Shown piece after piece: positions 1-11,128 of a stretch of DNA of 64,000 nucleotides (positions are counted from its first letter, which is position 1; every line of letters starts with the position of its first letter). The DNA comes from Ehretia macrophylla (lineage: Eukaryota; Streptophyta; Magnoliopsida; Boraginales; Ehretiaceae). The stretch covers positions 86,298,825 through 86,362,824 of the forward strand of contig CM075764.1 in the NCBI GenBank assembly GCA_037974665.1. Direction: 5' to 3'. Below the pieces are notes generated by a model that saw only the letters and a program-made list of their open reading frames with translations, did not search any database and had not been told where the DNA came from. A program made the position numbers and the translations under genes.

Positions 1-24
1 CGTTATTTATGATAGTTCTTTTGT

Positions 25-80
25 TCCTCAATAGCTCAGTGGTAGAGTGGTCGGTTGTTAACTGATTGTCATAGTTTGAT
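25..80 (+). pseudogene. tRNA-Asn(GUU)-like fragment, 3' half decayed
   Basis: The stretch TAGCTCAGTGGTAGAG followed by GTCGGTTGTTAACTGATTG matches the acceptor, D-arm and anticodon-arm half of plant trnN-GUU, with anticodon GTT in the loop. It is closer to the plastid type than to a nuclear tRNA-Asn as I remember them. The T-arm is only loosely recognisable (near ATAGTTTGAT) and the 3' acceptor strand is missing, so no cloverleaf can close. I read it as a relic of transferred organellar DNA or a degenerate tRNA. The surrounding bases show no other plastid gene. Confidence 0.6.
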
Positions 81-2762
81 ATATCAAATTACTTTGAAAT
101 AAAGAAATTGATCATTTTGTAATAACGATACAGATTATTGAAATAGTTTCACGGGATTCAATCAATTGTTTTCATCGTGGATATCAAATTAGAAGTTACC
201 AAAGAACCGTGTATAGCACTAAATAGGGAGTATCATTAAAGGATCTTTGGGGTTGATTAAGCTTTGCTTAAGCCTAACCACCTTCTTCGCTATCCTTTAT
301 ATCACTGTAGAATTTTGAGTTCATCGCTGCGTTTTCTTGTGATTTTGTATCTTGCTCTGACTGAGTTTAACCTTTTAATTATCAATCTTTGTAAAGTTAA
401 GCTACTTTAGTTGCTTTAATTTGATTTATTATGATTCGATATTTAGCCTGTTAAGAACCTATAAGAGCTCAATTGGTCAGGTTTTGAGTGTGTTCTCTAG
501 AAGTCGCCAGTTAGTCTCCTTAGGGCCACTGGACAACGTTTATTCAAGAGATGATATATAGTGGAAAATTAGGCCAATGTATTGAGGACATGTGGCCTCT
601 GTCGGACCTTAGCCAAAACTCGCCCCGCTCTCCTTAGATAGTCTCGAGACCTGACTGGTACAACGCTAAAAATAGTACGTTCATAACAAGGTTTACATGA
701 TCGCCCTAGAAATCATCCTTCAAAATTTAGCTCACGGTGTTCATTTTGTAGGTTGACAGGATAATCTAACTCAAGTACCAGATCTACCTCAGATCTTAAT
801 AAGAGATACTAACGAATCATTGTTGAGAATTATATGAAGTTACTATGAAGATTGAGAAGTTACACAGGGCACTTAACAATAAGAAAATAAAAGATCTGTG
901 AAGAGATAGATAGTCATGGATTTTTTTTAGACTAACCACAATAACTGTTGGAATTTAGTTTCATATGTCAAACCCAAATGAATAGTGAATGAAAAATTTA
1001 ATGGCAAAGTTGAAAGATTAACTTGGAAAAATAAATTGAGCAAGTGGGTTTGGCCAATTGGCTTTGGATCGTGGTGAGGGTTCGGTCATCGCTTTATTTT
1101 TGGATGTAACGGTTTTTGTAATTTATTTCATGATTTATTCTAAAAATAAATAATAAAAATAAATATATTTAATATTTATTTAAGGATTTATTCTAAGAAT
1201 AAGTATGAGAAATAAATGTGGTGTCGATTACATCTGCTATATTTTCTAGCAATTAATGTCATTATTTAGAATTAATGTCAACAATTAAGTGGTTATTATT
1301 CTGAACAGAAAATCGTTACATGTTTTTCTATAATTACTCGGGTTATTTTTAGTATGAAACATGAGTTTTTCAAAACATGTATGCATATAGAGTCTACATA
1401 ATCTTATAGAGAGAGAATTTTACTTTATTCAGTTTGTTGGAACTTGTGATTAGACGTGCTGTTATTGTAAGACGAAAATCGTTGTATCCTGGACGATTTG
1501 TGCCAATAATCATGAGCACCCTAACAGGGCAATAAAAGTTTTTAAAAAACTGAATAAATTCAAACCTTGATCTTACTCCAATCTTCTACATATTCTGGTA
1601 TTTTTGGATTCGAGATTTCTGATATTCTATGAAATTTTGGTATTCGTTTTGCATTTATTTTACAAAACCTTCGGCCTGCGACAAGTCAGTCTTCTTATGT
1701 GATTTAATTATTATTTATTGTACTATTTATTCTCTATTGTGCATTGCAATTCAAGTTCGGTTTTGCCTTTATAATTAGATAATTATTATTAAGCATGCAG
1801 ATTATATACATATCACGTTAATTTTCCCAACAATAGCATAGTCAATACATTGTTTTTTAACATAACAACTGACAATTACTAAGGTTATTTTTGTTAAAAA
1901 AAGTTAATTTAAGTGAAAAATATAACATATCACATATTTAGGCGTAAAGATAATTTACTTAAAATTGATGAATATTTTGACAAAGGTGATATCATGCTAA
2001 GTTAAAAATAAATAAATAAAGTAGAGATTGATTATGAGCTAATTATGCCACTACTAGCGGCTGTCGTATACTTATGGCAAATTTTGTAATTTACCCTAAG
2101 TTTATAATTTTAGATCACAAAAATAATTAAATTAGTCTTTCTAATTAATTCCTTGAGCATTTAACTATCACAAAATAATAATTTAATTATTTAACTTTAA
2201 AAACGAGCATTTTAACAATGATTAATGGCTTTGTTAGTCCCTTAACCCTTTTTCATCATATTTTACCAATTAATGTATGAAGTGTTCACTTCACTTCACG
2301 TCAATTAATGAGTGAAGTGGTTTAAGTGTTCAGAGTGTTGAAGTGTTCAGTGTTTGTTGTTTAGTGTGTTTGAGTGTTCAAGCGTTCAGAGATTCGGGAG
2401 TAGTCTAATGAACTACTCTCCCAAATAGGTGGGAGATTAGGATTCTAATTTCATGGGGTGGGGATAAAGAAAAAAAAATTATATGAAGTGTTCACTGAAA
2501 TAGAAAAGCTGAATTGTTAGGGATGAATTAAGAAATACAATATTTTTATTTTATCCTTCGTATTCCTTTTCTTTTTCTTTTTCTTTTCTTCTCTTCCACT
2601 TTTGTCCTCTGCCTCTATATATATGTTGTGATTTGAAAACTATAAGAAGCACCCTAATGCATCTCTAGTTAAAAAATCAAAGGCTTACGTGGAGCAGTTA
2701 CTTTTGCAATTTTGTTGCATATGCCCCCAAACTTCCAATGAACATATGGATATTGCTATAGG
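81..2762. other. Intergenic DNA, no gene recognised
   Basis: AT-rich sequence with stops in all frames and no recognisable protein motif, LTR pair or structural RNA. Near 2280-2400 the words GTGTTCA and AGTGTT recur irregularly, and 2560-2600 is CT-rich. Neither supports a functional call. Confidence 0.6.
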
Positions 2763-2937
2763 CAGTGGCGGAGTTACATGTATTTGATTGCACACCTTAA
2801 TTTATAGAAGAAAAAATTTATTTTTTGTCAAAAGAAAAAAAAATAAAAAATTTATTAGATATATTAAATTTTAGTAAAGAACCCCATGTCATTGTATGAG
2901 TGTCTCCGTAGACTATGAAATTTTGGTTTTACCACTG
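2763..2937. mobile_element. Small hAT-like non-autonomous transposon
   Basis: The segment starts CAGTGGCGGAGTTAC and ends in a complement of CAGTGGTAAAAC, giving short imperfect terminal inverted repeats beginning CAGTGG. It is flanked by GCTATAGG on the left and GTTATAGA on the right, an 8-bp target duplication with two differences. At 175 bp with no ORF it is a MITE-sized element. The 5' motif resembles the one at 6341 in NAC intron 1. Confidence 0.45.
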
Positions 2938-4066
2938 GTTATAGACATTCAAATTGTTTCTTAAATTCTACTCGTCTAGAAACTAATCAATGGATATATT
3001 GCCGCTAAATGTCCTATGCTAGTATCGAACTTAAAATGATTTCGAAACACGGCTATATGATTTGATCTATGTTTGGGAATGTGAAATTTCTTAAATGGGA
3101 AATGATGACATCGATTGATTTCCTATGTTATGGAAACAAACAAAACCTAACTTGTCAAGTATCTTCAAGAAACAATGTGAGTGTTGGTGAGTGTTGGGCT
3201 TTGTTGGGGATTGCCACCAACAAATGTTACATGCCCGCCGACTGGGGCCAAGAGGAGTCTCAATGCCTGCTAGTTTATATAAGTTTATCTTTTTGTTAAG
3301 TTGTAATATTATATTATTTTATAATTTTAATTTTGGTGTGTTTTTTTATTTGTAGTGATTATTTTAGTGAAAAATTTAGAGTTTTTTTTATTGAGAAAAA
3401 ACCTAATTATTAAGATCCCCATTTAAATGATCGTCCAAGATCCCCAATTTATTTGAGACACCTCTGGTTACATGAGTGATTGTAGGATAGATGTGCCCAT
3501 AGGTGTAACCTTAGGTGCAACTTCAATAATGGCAGGTTAATTCCCTTTTTGGCCCTCAGACTTTTGGTATTATACTTGTATATCCACAACACATGATCAA
3601 GCTAATTAAATGTGGATGGAAAAGGATTAAGAAATTAACGGTGCCTCAAATTGATAATTTGACCTACTAAAATGTTCATTTTAAAAGATTAAAAATCAAA
3701 TTATAATTTTATGGTAGTTAGGAGACTTTCAATGGTATTAATCATCCTTAACTAATTTAAGTTTCTATAATATGCCGATTAGGTCTTAGTCAACATGTCA
3801 ATGGAGATTAGTACAATGTGGGATTAGCTAATAGTGTAGCTAACAATTAAGCAAGCTATGAATTGAACTGACCCAATTTTCAGGCCAAGTCCATAAATTA
3901 GAAGTTGTGGCTTAGTTAGGCCCACTATAGGTTATATTCTTAAAGAAGAATAGGCAATTTAGATTTATAAAATGCAATAAAAATAAATAAGATATAATAC
4001 ATTTTATTGCTTTAATTCACTAAAGTACAAAGTGTAATAAACAAACAAGAAAAAAATGATAATATG
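2938..4066. other. Intergenic DNA, nothing recognised
   Basis: A 76-codon open frame at 3069-3299 has no recognisable motif, no promoter context and random-looking composition, so I do not call it a gene. The rest is AT-rich with no repeat structure that I can define. Confidence 0.55.
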
Positions 4067-4602
4067 TAATCAGAAAAATGAAATGTATAACATCTAACCA
4101 AAAACTTATTCTTTTTTTTTTTTTTTGCTGAATAGAAAAACTTATTCAAACTATACAAAAAAAAAAACTACAATCCAAGTGGAGGTTGGCCATGATACGT
4201 ACTTCTCCTATGTGTCCCTTGCAAGAACCCTAGTTCCGTGGTCTTAGGCTTTGTTTGGTCTAACTGTGAAATTTTAATTTTGAGTTGTAGAGTTTTTAGC
4301 AATAAAGTTTTTGTTAGAAGTATTGTTGAATAAAAACTGTTGATTGTTTGGCCTATGTTGGACAATATTGGGCTTTAGAAATTTTGAGGGTAAGTTTGGA
4401 CTTTTAAAAATATGGAAGGCTATATATGAGAAAGAAAAGAAAAATAACTTTCTGCATTATTTGAAAACAGTTTCGCAAAAGTTTTTTTTGAAAAGCTCCA
4501 ATTTGGAGCTTCTTGTTTTTTATTTTTTTAGCTTTAGCTTTTACTTAAAAGCACTTTTAGAAATGGGTCAAACATGTTAGCATCAACTTCTAAACTCACA
4601 GA

Positions 4603-5250
4603 AAGAGTTTTTTTTTGCTAAAAGCAAGCGGGTATGTATTACTACTCAAAAATATTTACATAGGTTGAATTACAGTAACCAAAAGGTATGATCATCAATA
4701 TTCCAAGCCCGACAAATGGCCTGGTTCAAAAGGGAGTATGTAACTTTCCTAATTTTATACATTTTAATTCTAACATAAAAAAGAATATTTTGAAAAATCT
4801 TATCATCAGTGAGAGCACCATTTTGATGAGTCCGTCTATTTCGCTCACGCCAAATATTAAACACATATGCTCCCAGAAACATCTTCATAACAACAGCTTG
4901 AAAAGAATTGGAATTAGCAATGTGATTTAATCAGATTTCAATGTCATTCCAGCATCTAAAATATGTCGGCATTTTGCATTGACTCCAACCTTTAACCCTG
5001 ATTCTGCGAGTAAAGAAGCAACCTCTAAATAAATGATGATCTCTATCCTCGGCACACCCACGACAGAAAACACAGCTCGGATCCAGATTCACTCCCCACC
5101 CCAACAATCTCATTCTAGTCGGCAAACAATCCAACCAACAAAGACAAACACAAAAGGAATGTTTAGGAGTAGCATGTTTAAACCAAATAGAATTGCACCA
5201 CGCAACCTTATCAAAGCACGGCTTAACCAATTCAAGATTTTAGATGCTAG
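4603..5250 (-). mobile_element. 5'-truncated L1-type LINE insertion
   Basis: The block is absent from the homologous position of the inverted arm, where the flanking sequence is nearly continuous. Read on the minus strand it holds the C-terminal end of a LINE ORF2, a short 3' UTR and a terminal A-run (the T-run at about 4608-4616). This is the usual form of a 5'-truncated retroposed copy. No clear target duplication could be defined because the flanks are A/T-rich. Confidence 0.7.
4670..5230 (-). pseudogene. LINE ORF2 C-terminal fragment (zf-RVT domain)
   Basis: The first part (5230-4931) reads WFKHATPKHSFCVCLCWLD, then LPTRMRLLGWG, then a Cys/His cluster (CVFCRGCAEDRDHHLF). These are hallmarks of the zf-RVT domain that follows reverse transcriptase in plant L1 ORF2. 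After a single in-frame TGA the same frame continues to 4670 with NIWRERNRRTHQNG, the usual tail region, and ends at a natural-looking stop just before the 3' UTR. The endonuclease and RT domains are missing. In the living family this C-terminal region is thought to help bind template RNA; here it is a dead remnant. Confidence 0.75.
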
Positions 5251-5919
5251 AATTTTTAAGTGTCTAAAAGTTAGACCAAACAGAACCTTAGACTAAATTT
5301 AAATGTTTGATACAAGTTGTGGTGACTCCTTCAGAAGAACTCATTAAATAACTCTAAGGTACAAAGTCCAAATCCATTGTGTTCATGGTGGTGTTGATAG
5401 TCCCCGTGCTTGTCGTGGTATGATTGACGAAGTTGAAGATGCAGTTGAGAATCAATTTTAATTAAATAGTTAATAATTTTGAAAAGAAGAATAAATAGAA
5501 AAAAATTGACTTGATTAATGGATATTTCAAACCAGAAATTTTGTTAATTTTATTTTAAATTTTGATTCTTTTTTGAACTAATTGAAATAAATCAACAAAA
5601 ATATTATTAGAAGAGCAATACAAAATTTCGAAAATACCTAATTCTTATTAAGTTGAAAACTCAAACTTAAATGGACAAACGTAAAAAGTAGAAATGAGAA
5701 AAACATGTCAGAACATTAAAAATAATGATTTGTAAATACAAAAAACTATTAAAAAGATTCCCCAAGGAGATATGGGTCGTATGGCGCTACATAACAAACG
5801 TCTCAAGGCCAATACAGGTAGCTAAGTCAAATCCATTTCCTTACGGGACTCAAAGATTGGAGAAATGTTCATTCAATTATAGAATCAAATCCTAATGGGT
5901 ATTGGATTTTCGTAAGTCT

Positions 5920-5927
5920 TATAAAAA
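5920..5927 (+). promoter_or_regulatory. TATA box of the NAC gene
   Basis: TATAAAAA lies 143 bases before the NAC start codon, giving a plausible leader of about 110 bases. The element is kept in inverted copy 2 (near 15054-15061) and, as TTATAAAA, in the right part of copy 3 (just after 33935). Conservation across three copies supports it as the core promoter. Confidence 0.6.
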
Positions 5928-6069
5928 CAGATTAATTCTTTCAATTATATACATGAAAAGACAATAAAAATTTCTCTAACGTTTTTTATATTTTTCCCTT
6001 ACATTCTCTCTAGTTTAGAAAAATCTTTCTACAAATATTAAGGACCTCTTTCACATTCTAACAAGATCG

Positions 6070-7333
6070 ATGGCCGACAACAATAAAGTGGTGTCTTCAT
6101 TACAGCGGCCTATAGGATATCGATTCAAACCATCCGACCAAGAGCTTTGCGGCTTCTTGGAGAGAAAGGTCCGAGGACTAGAATTGCCCTTTAATGAAAC
6201 TATTGTTGAAATGAATGTTTATTCCCGTGAGCCAGGGCTGCTTGGAGGTATATATGTTCTTCTATTCACTTTTCATCAACTTTATGTTCATATCATACGC
6301 AAAATATATGCATACATGTATAAAGGCTAATTGCAAGTAGGGCCGGAGCTACATCAGACCGAGCGATGGCTGTAATCCACTGACTCAGAAAAAACGTTAA
6401 AAATTCTATGTATTTTTTTTAAAAAAATTTAAATATCTATGTATTTTTAGTTAAAAAAATTAATTAACCACCACTTAAAAAAAAATATATATATATTTAT
6501 ATAATTAAAAAATTATTTATTTTAGTCCGCACTGAAAAGAATTCTTGGACCCTCTCCTGATTGCAAGTAGCAAGTAACAAGTAACGTAAGTTTCCCTCAT
6601 CTTTGTTCATGAAAATATTTTAAAAGGATTTTGTTTTTCGGGTGTGCAGATCATGGTAAAATTGGTTCGTGCAGTGAAAGATATTACTTGGTAAAGCGAG
6701 AAACGAAATCAGCTTCTGGAACTGGCGTTACGCCTAAAAGAGAAGTTAGTGGAGAGATTTGTGGAGGATGGTGGAAGACTTGTGTGGGAGAAACACCCAT
6801 CAAAGTAGGAGGCCGAACTATAGGTTACAAGTCACAATTGAAGTTTATGCAATACAAGGATCAACATCGGCAGCGTAAACAATGCATTCCAACCTCATGG
6901 ATCATGCATGAGTACAAGTTGCCACCTAAAGATAAGGTATATTACATTACTCATAATCTTTTCAATTATTATTATTTTTTTGTTATACAAAGGAGGTTTA
7001 ACGCCGTACAACACATGATATAACTAACGAGAATCAAACTCGCAACCACTCGTATATATAGCGAGGTACATACTATCGGACAAGAACCCTGGTTTTTCAA
7101 TTATTTTCCAGTACTAGTATTATATTCAATCATTATTCTATCTCTTACATTATTTCCCTATATTTAATTTCTCAACTTTGATTTTTGCTATATTGTGATC
7201 TGTTTGATTGCAGTTCCAAACATGGGTGTTGTGCCGAATTAAGGATAAGTCAAAGAAGCCTGAAGAACCAAAATCTGAGATTCAGGAGCAGATTCAAAAA
7301 TTGTTGAATAAATTGGATAATGAAGCAAGTTAA
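6070..7333 (+). CDS. NAC-domain transcription factor, short divergent form (three exons)
   Basis: Exons join at 6070-6247, 6650-6936 and 7214-7333, all with GT..AG introns, giving 194 residues. Exon 1 carries NAC subdomains A and B (PIGYRFKPSDQEL, then FLERKVRG and VEMNVYSREPG). Exon 2 carries C and D (GGWWKTCVGETPI, GGRTIGYKSQLKF, PTSWIMHEYKLPP). Exon 3 starts with subdomain E (FQTWVLCRI). Intron positions, after the B region and after D, are those usual for plant NAC genes, and phases 1 and 0 keep the frame open. NAC proteins are nuclear, dimerise through this domain and bind CACG-type sites. Two features are odd. The usual WKATG(K/A)D strand reads WKTCVGE, which may alter DNA binding. Only about 30 residues follow the domain, so the usual activation region is absent; the tail is Lys/Glu/Gln-rich (EIQEQIQKLLNKL) and may form a short helix. 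It could act as a repressor or dimer partner, but that is inference. Confidence 0.85.
6341..6559. mobile_element. Small SINE/MITE-like insertion in NAC intron 1
   Basis: The element begins GGCCGGAGCTACATC, ends GACCCTCTCCTG, and is flanked on both sides by the identical 11-mer ATTGCAAGTAG (6330-6340 and 6560-6570). Its first part is also present in inverted copy 2, so it was in place before the duplication. The long direct repeat argues for a SINE-like or other target-site-duplicating element. It has no ORF and is AT-rich inside. Confidence 0.55.
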
Positions 7334-7554
7334 TGTTGAAGGATAATGTCATGAAGATGAACTGTAAAATTTTGATGCAGATAAATCACTGTTGAACAAT
7401 GGAGAAGATAATGACGACGAATTTTACGTATATATTAGCTGAATAGACAATAAGAGGAAATTGCGGTATAACTACAACGATGTAAATTCAATTCTTTTTA
7501 GTATTTATTATTTTTTCATTATGAAACTTTATGGCATTTTTTTTATATTCTAAA

Positions 7555-7560
7555 AATAAA
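7555..7560 (+). terminator. Candidate poly(A) signal of the NAC gene
   Basis: AATAAA followed by further AAATA repeats lies about 220 bases after the stop codon in a U-rich context. This is a reasonable 3' end for the NAC transcript, but plant poly(A) signals are weakly defined. Confidence 0.35.
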
Positions 7561-9627
7561 TAAATATGTAGAATTAGTGTAGTGGACCTATATATTCATA
7601 TAACCCACCATCCTCGTCACCTGGAGCACCCCCAAAGCCTGATTTAAGTTTTCTTTCTAGACTTATCACCATCACCATGGTTTCTCACTTTTTCTTTGTT
7701 ACTTCTTGAGTTAATCAATCACTGAAATCACATACAACTTATCTCCCCACAAAGAAGTACAGTTCGCATTGGGGCTGATCCAGTAAAGGCCCAACACAAC
7801 CTAACACTTTAAAGCTCAAACCCAGCTCAGCTCGGTTGAAATCGAGCTTAATTTGTCCCAACATACTATATATAGGTGGGTCGAATTGAGCCATGAAGTT
7901 TCTAACTCACTTCATTTGAGTTTGAACCTATTTCAACACAAGATCAACCCAACCCAACTTGAAGCCTAACCTAGCTCATTTTCAACTCGAGCACAACTCG
8001 AACTCACTTATAAATAAAAGAATTTAAAATAGTATGCATCAAATAATGTAAGTATTGCAAATTTGCAACAGGCTAGAACCTACAGCTACTTGAAAAAAAA
8101 ATAATTGCAAGCTGCTTTTTAAAAAAAATTAAAAAAAATAAATTTTAAATAGTAGTCACAGTGCGATTGCAACGACTATTTTAAAAGAAAATAATAATAA
8201 TTACAAGTTGCAAGCTGAGGTAACTATTTTTTTCTAAAAAAATTAATAACAAGTAGCATCAGGGAATTTTTCATTCATTGCCTAATATTTCTGCCACTAA
8301 TCTTAAAGGAAATAGAGATATGAAGTTCAGATGTTTGAAATTTTTTTACCCAGGATAAAGAAAACAAATTGCAACTTGTAATATTTGCAAAAGAAATATT
8401 TTCATTCAAAAAACTTTTGAAACGGGTACTATAAAAAGGCATTTAGAGAGTATCCACTCCGATATATTTAATGATAGAATTCAAACCAATTAGATATTTT
8501 TTCATCAAGTGGTGTGACCACTTTTCATTATTCACATAAAGTAACTATGAGAGGACTAGTAAATTTTTTTCTTACATCTGAAAATCATTTATTTTGGTGA
8601 AGATCTTACATTTGAAGCCTATGTTAAAAAAGCTTTACAACTTGCTTTTGTATGATCTGCAAAAATACTTTGAAAAAATATTGTTTTGCAATTGTTAAGG
8701 AATAAAATAAAATTTACAAGCAACGTTTTTTTCCTTTTTAAACTAAAATTTATCTGACATGTGATTGTTGGAGTAAGAAGTGATCTTCTTTTTATGTATA
8801 TAACTGGTCATTGAATTGATCATAATTGGAATTTACACAAAAAAAAAGTATTTTTTTTCGGGTTAGGTAATATTTATGTTAATGTTGTTAATATATTTGT
8901 GTCTCGTTAGTCATTTAATTGAATTTCTTTAAATAAGTTAAGTTGACTCGAGTTGGGTTTAATTCTCTCAACTCACGACTCGTATGAGTTGGGCTAGGTT
9001 GGGTTGGTTTGACCTAAATGCCAAACTCTATAAAAAAGAATCAAAAACATAAAAAAAAAAAAAAAAAAAAAAGAGAGCGCGAGAACAAGAAAAGAAAAAA
9101 GATTCTGCGTGTAATCAGAAATGTGAAAAGAGTTTCATATGAATGACTGGCATATTTGAATGTTGACTATCCAGGATAGAGATGGTACGGTCTCTTTGGC
9201 CTTGGCGTTATGATACATTAGAATCTCGAATTTTCTTTCTTTTAGTACAAATTTGATTGGTCGTTATCTTTCCAACCTTTTAAATTCTTCCCTCTATATA
9301 TTCTGCGTTGTTGCATTTTTCTTTTACGTGGCCATAATACAAGCCTAAGAATTTAGTGGACTAAAAGTATCCTAATTAGATAATAATTAGAAAAAAAGGA
9401 AATAAAATAAAAACTTGCATAGTTCGTATAACCATATAATCTCTTTAGATTAATAATTTTTGGGTCACTTAAATTCTATTAATTTAGCGAGATATTAATT
9501 TGTTGATAAGTTAGTAAGTATTAATTACAAAATTACTTTTTTTTTTAGTTTTTTTTAGGTTAACAGTAAACATATTATCACATCAAATAACCAAATTAAG
9601 ATTTAAAGTACTATCTCTATATGTATT
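7561..9627. other. Intergenic DNA, no gene recognised
   Basis: AT-rich. Around 7770-7995 and 8940-9020 there are loosely inverted, related word sets (AACCCAACCCAACTTG against CTCGAGTTGGGTT, GAGTTGGGCTAGGTTGGGTT). They may mark the ends of an old, diverged transposon of about 1.2 kb, but target duplications could not be defined. A run of about 20 A lies at 9050-9072. Confidence 0.4.
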
Positions 9628-11128
9628 TGTTAGCCAAATGACCTGAAAGGATTTTGATGATAACAAAGAATATTGTGCATAAATATCACAAACTTTTCTA
9701 TATTCATGATTCAATTCACTTTGCTTAAACACCTTATATGTTATTGAGTTGAATTGTGCTTTGGAAGAGCTTGGTCTTTGTATGTGTTGTATATAGTGGA
9801 AAATCAATGAAAATACAAGATCAAGATAAGAAGAAGTGGCACATCATTGAAAAGCGATCTACAAAAGTTGAAAGAACTTGAAGATGCTGAGTTGAAAGAT
9901 TTGAGGATGTTGAAGATGATGTGAAATAATAAGGATGAACAAGTGGCATCATAAGAGATACCGACTCTTTTTTGTCATTTGCCTAAGTTTTTGTTTGTGT
10001 TAGCTCATAGCTTTTTCTAAATGCCTTCAAACACTTTGAAAAACTTGCTTCCCCAAAAACTCTCTATGCTTGAAGTGGGTTAGAAAAGTCTTTGAACAAA
10101 AAGATTTTCCAAAGTAAAAATCGCACTCATTCAAAAGACTCTTTCCAAAAATTGGCTTAGATCAATTTCTACAAAAAGTTTCTAATGTAGAATGTTGATC
10201 CGGTCGAGCCCATGCAGCAAAACTAGTATTGATTCGGTCGAGTGACTTGACCGCATCCACTCTTTTGGATTTATGGTAGTAAAACTAAGTGTTGATCCAG
10301 TCGAGTGGTTAGACCGGATCGACTCTTCCAGATTGTATCCAGAGAATTTTTAATGCTATCCAGATGAGCCATCTGGATGATCCACTTCTCTGGATCCACT
10401 CGACCAGATGTCACTGGAATTTTGAATTATAGCCGTTATAAATCCGTTGGAGCTTTTCTTTATAACTATATCCTCACCCACTTCTGAAATTAACTCTTCC
10501 AATTTCAAGCATTGAATACTAAGATTTCAAAAGTCTTTATTACACATTTATTGCAATAAATCTTGAGTTAACACTTACAAATCATTGAGCATTCAAATTC
10601 TACACTTTTTTATATCCAATAACTCTTTAGGAGTTAATCTTTGTACTCATATTTATTACAACATTTATTGCTTGAATACACTCTAGTACTATAGTTTTGA
10701 GATATTCATTATATAGAGAGTATTGAAATCTTCTTTGTGGACTCAAAAAAGTGAAGAGTGCTTGTAATTCTCTTGTGGACTCAAGAGAATAAAGTGTAAA
10801 GTTGGTTTGTGCTTCACTAATTTTTGAAGAAATATTTCTAGTAGAACTAGTGGAAATTCTAAATGGATAAAACCTTAAGTGGTGGATGTAAATTTGCAAA
10901 ACACCTAAAAATTCGATGTTTAATCTCTCTTAATTCCCTACTCTCTTTACATTCCTTCATATTGTCTACTTAGTATTTGATAAATTGTTTGATTCAAACT
11001 TTGTCTAGCTATTGAGACTTATATCCTTGTCTTAAAATTTTAAAAATAGTAGAATTGCTATTATAGCCTAATTCACCCCCGCTCCCCCCTCCCCCCTCCC
11101 CCTCTTAGGCTTATTTGGACCTATAACA
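9628..11128 (+). mobile_element. Putative solo LTR of a SIRE-like Copia element
   Basis: The segment starts TGTTAGCCAAATGACC followed by TTTTGATGATAACAAAG, a start typical of SIRE-type LTRs. It carries inner GGTCGAGTG-type words (10200-10420) and ends with a TAATTCACCCCC tract, CTCTTAGG and then CTATAACA. That ending is also typical of the lineage. TG..CA ends are present, but the flanking 5-mers (GTATT and TTTAA) do not match, and no second LTR or internal region is visible. It may be a rearranged solo LTR. Confidence 0.45.

Larger units (their letters stand above)
4067..6460 (+). repeat. Copy 1 of the NAC-promoter duplication (left arm of inverted repeat)
   Basis: This segment reappears as its reverse complement at 14070-16905. 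Landmarks present in both: GTTAGATGTTATACATTT at the outer end, the TTGTATAGTTT tract, the TTCTTGCAAGGGACA stretch, the region around the TATA box, NAC exon 1, the start of intron 1, and the first part of the small insertion at 6341. Homology fades at about 6460 inside that insertion. Arm 1 lacks the TRIM-like element, MULE MITE and solo LTR of arm 2 and carries a private LINE fragment, so those insertions came after the duplication. Confidence 0.85.

Noticed and set aside
3069..3299. 76-codon + frame
   Set aside because: No recognisable motif, no nearby exon or promoter evidence.
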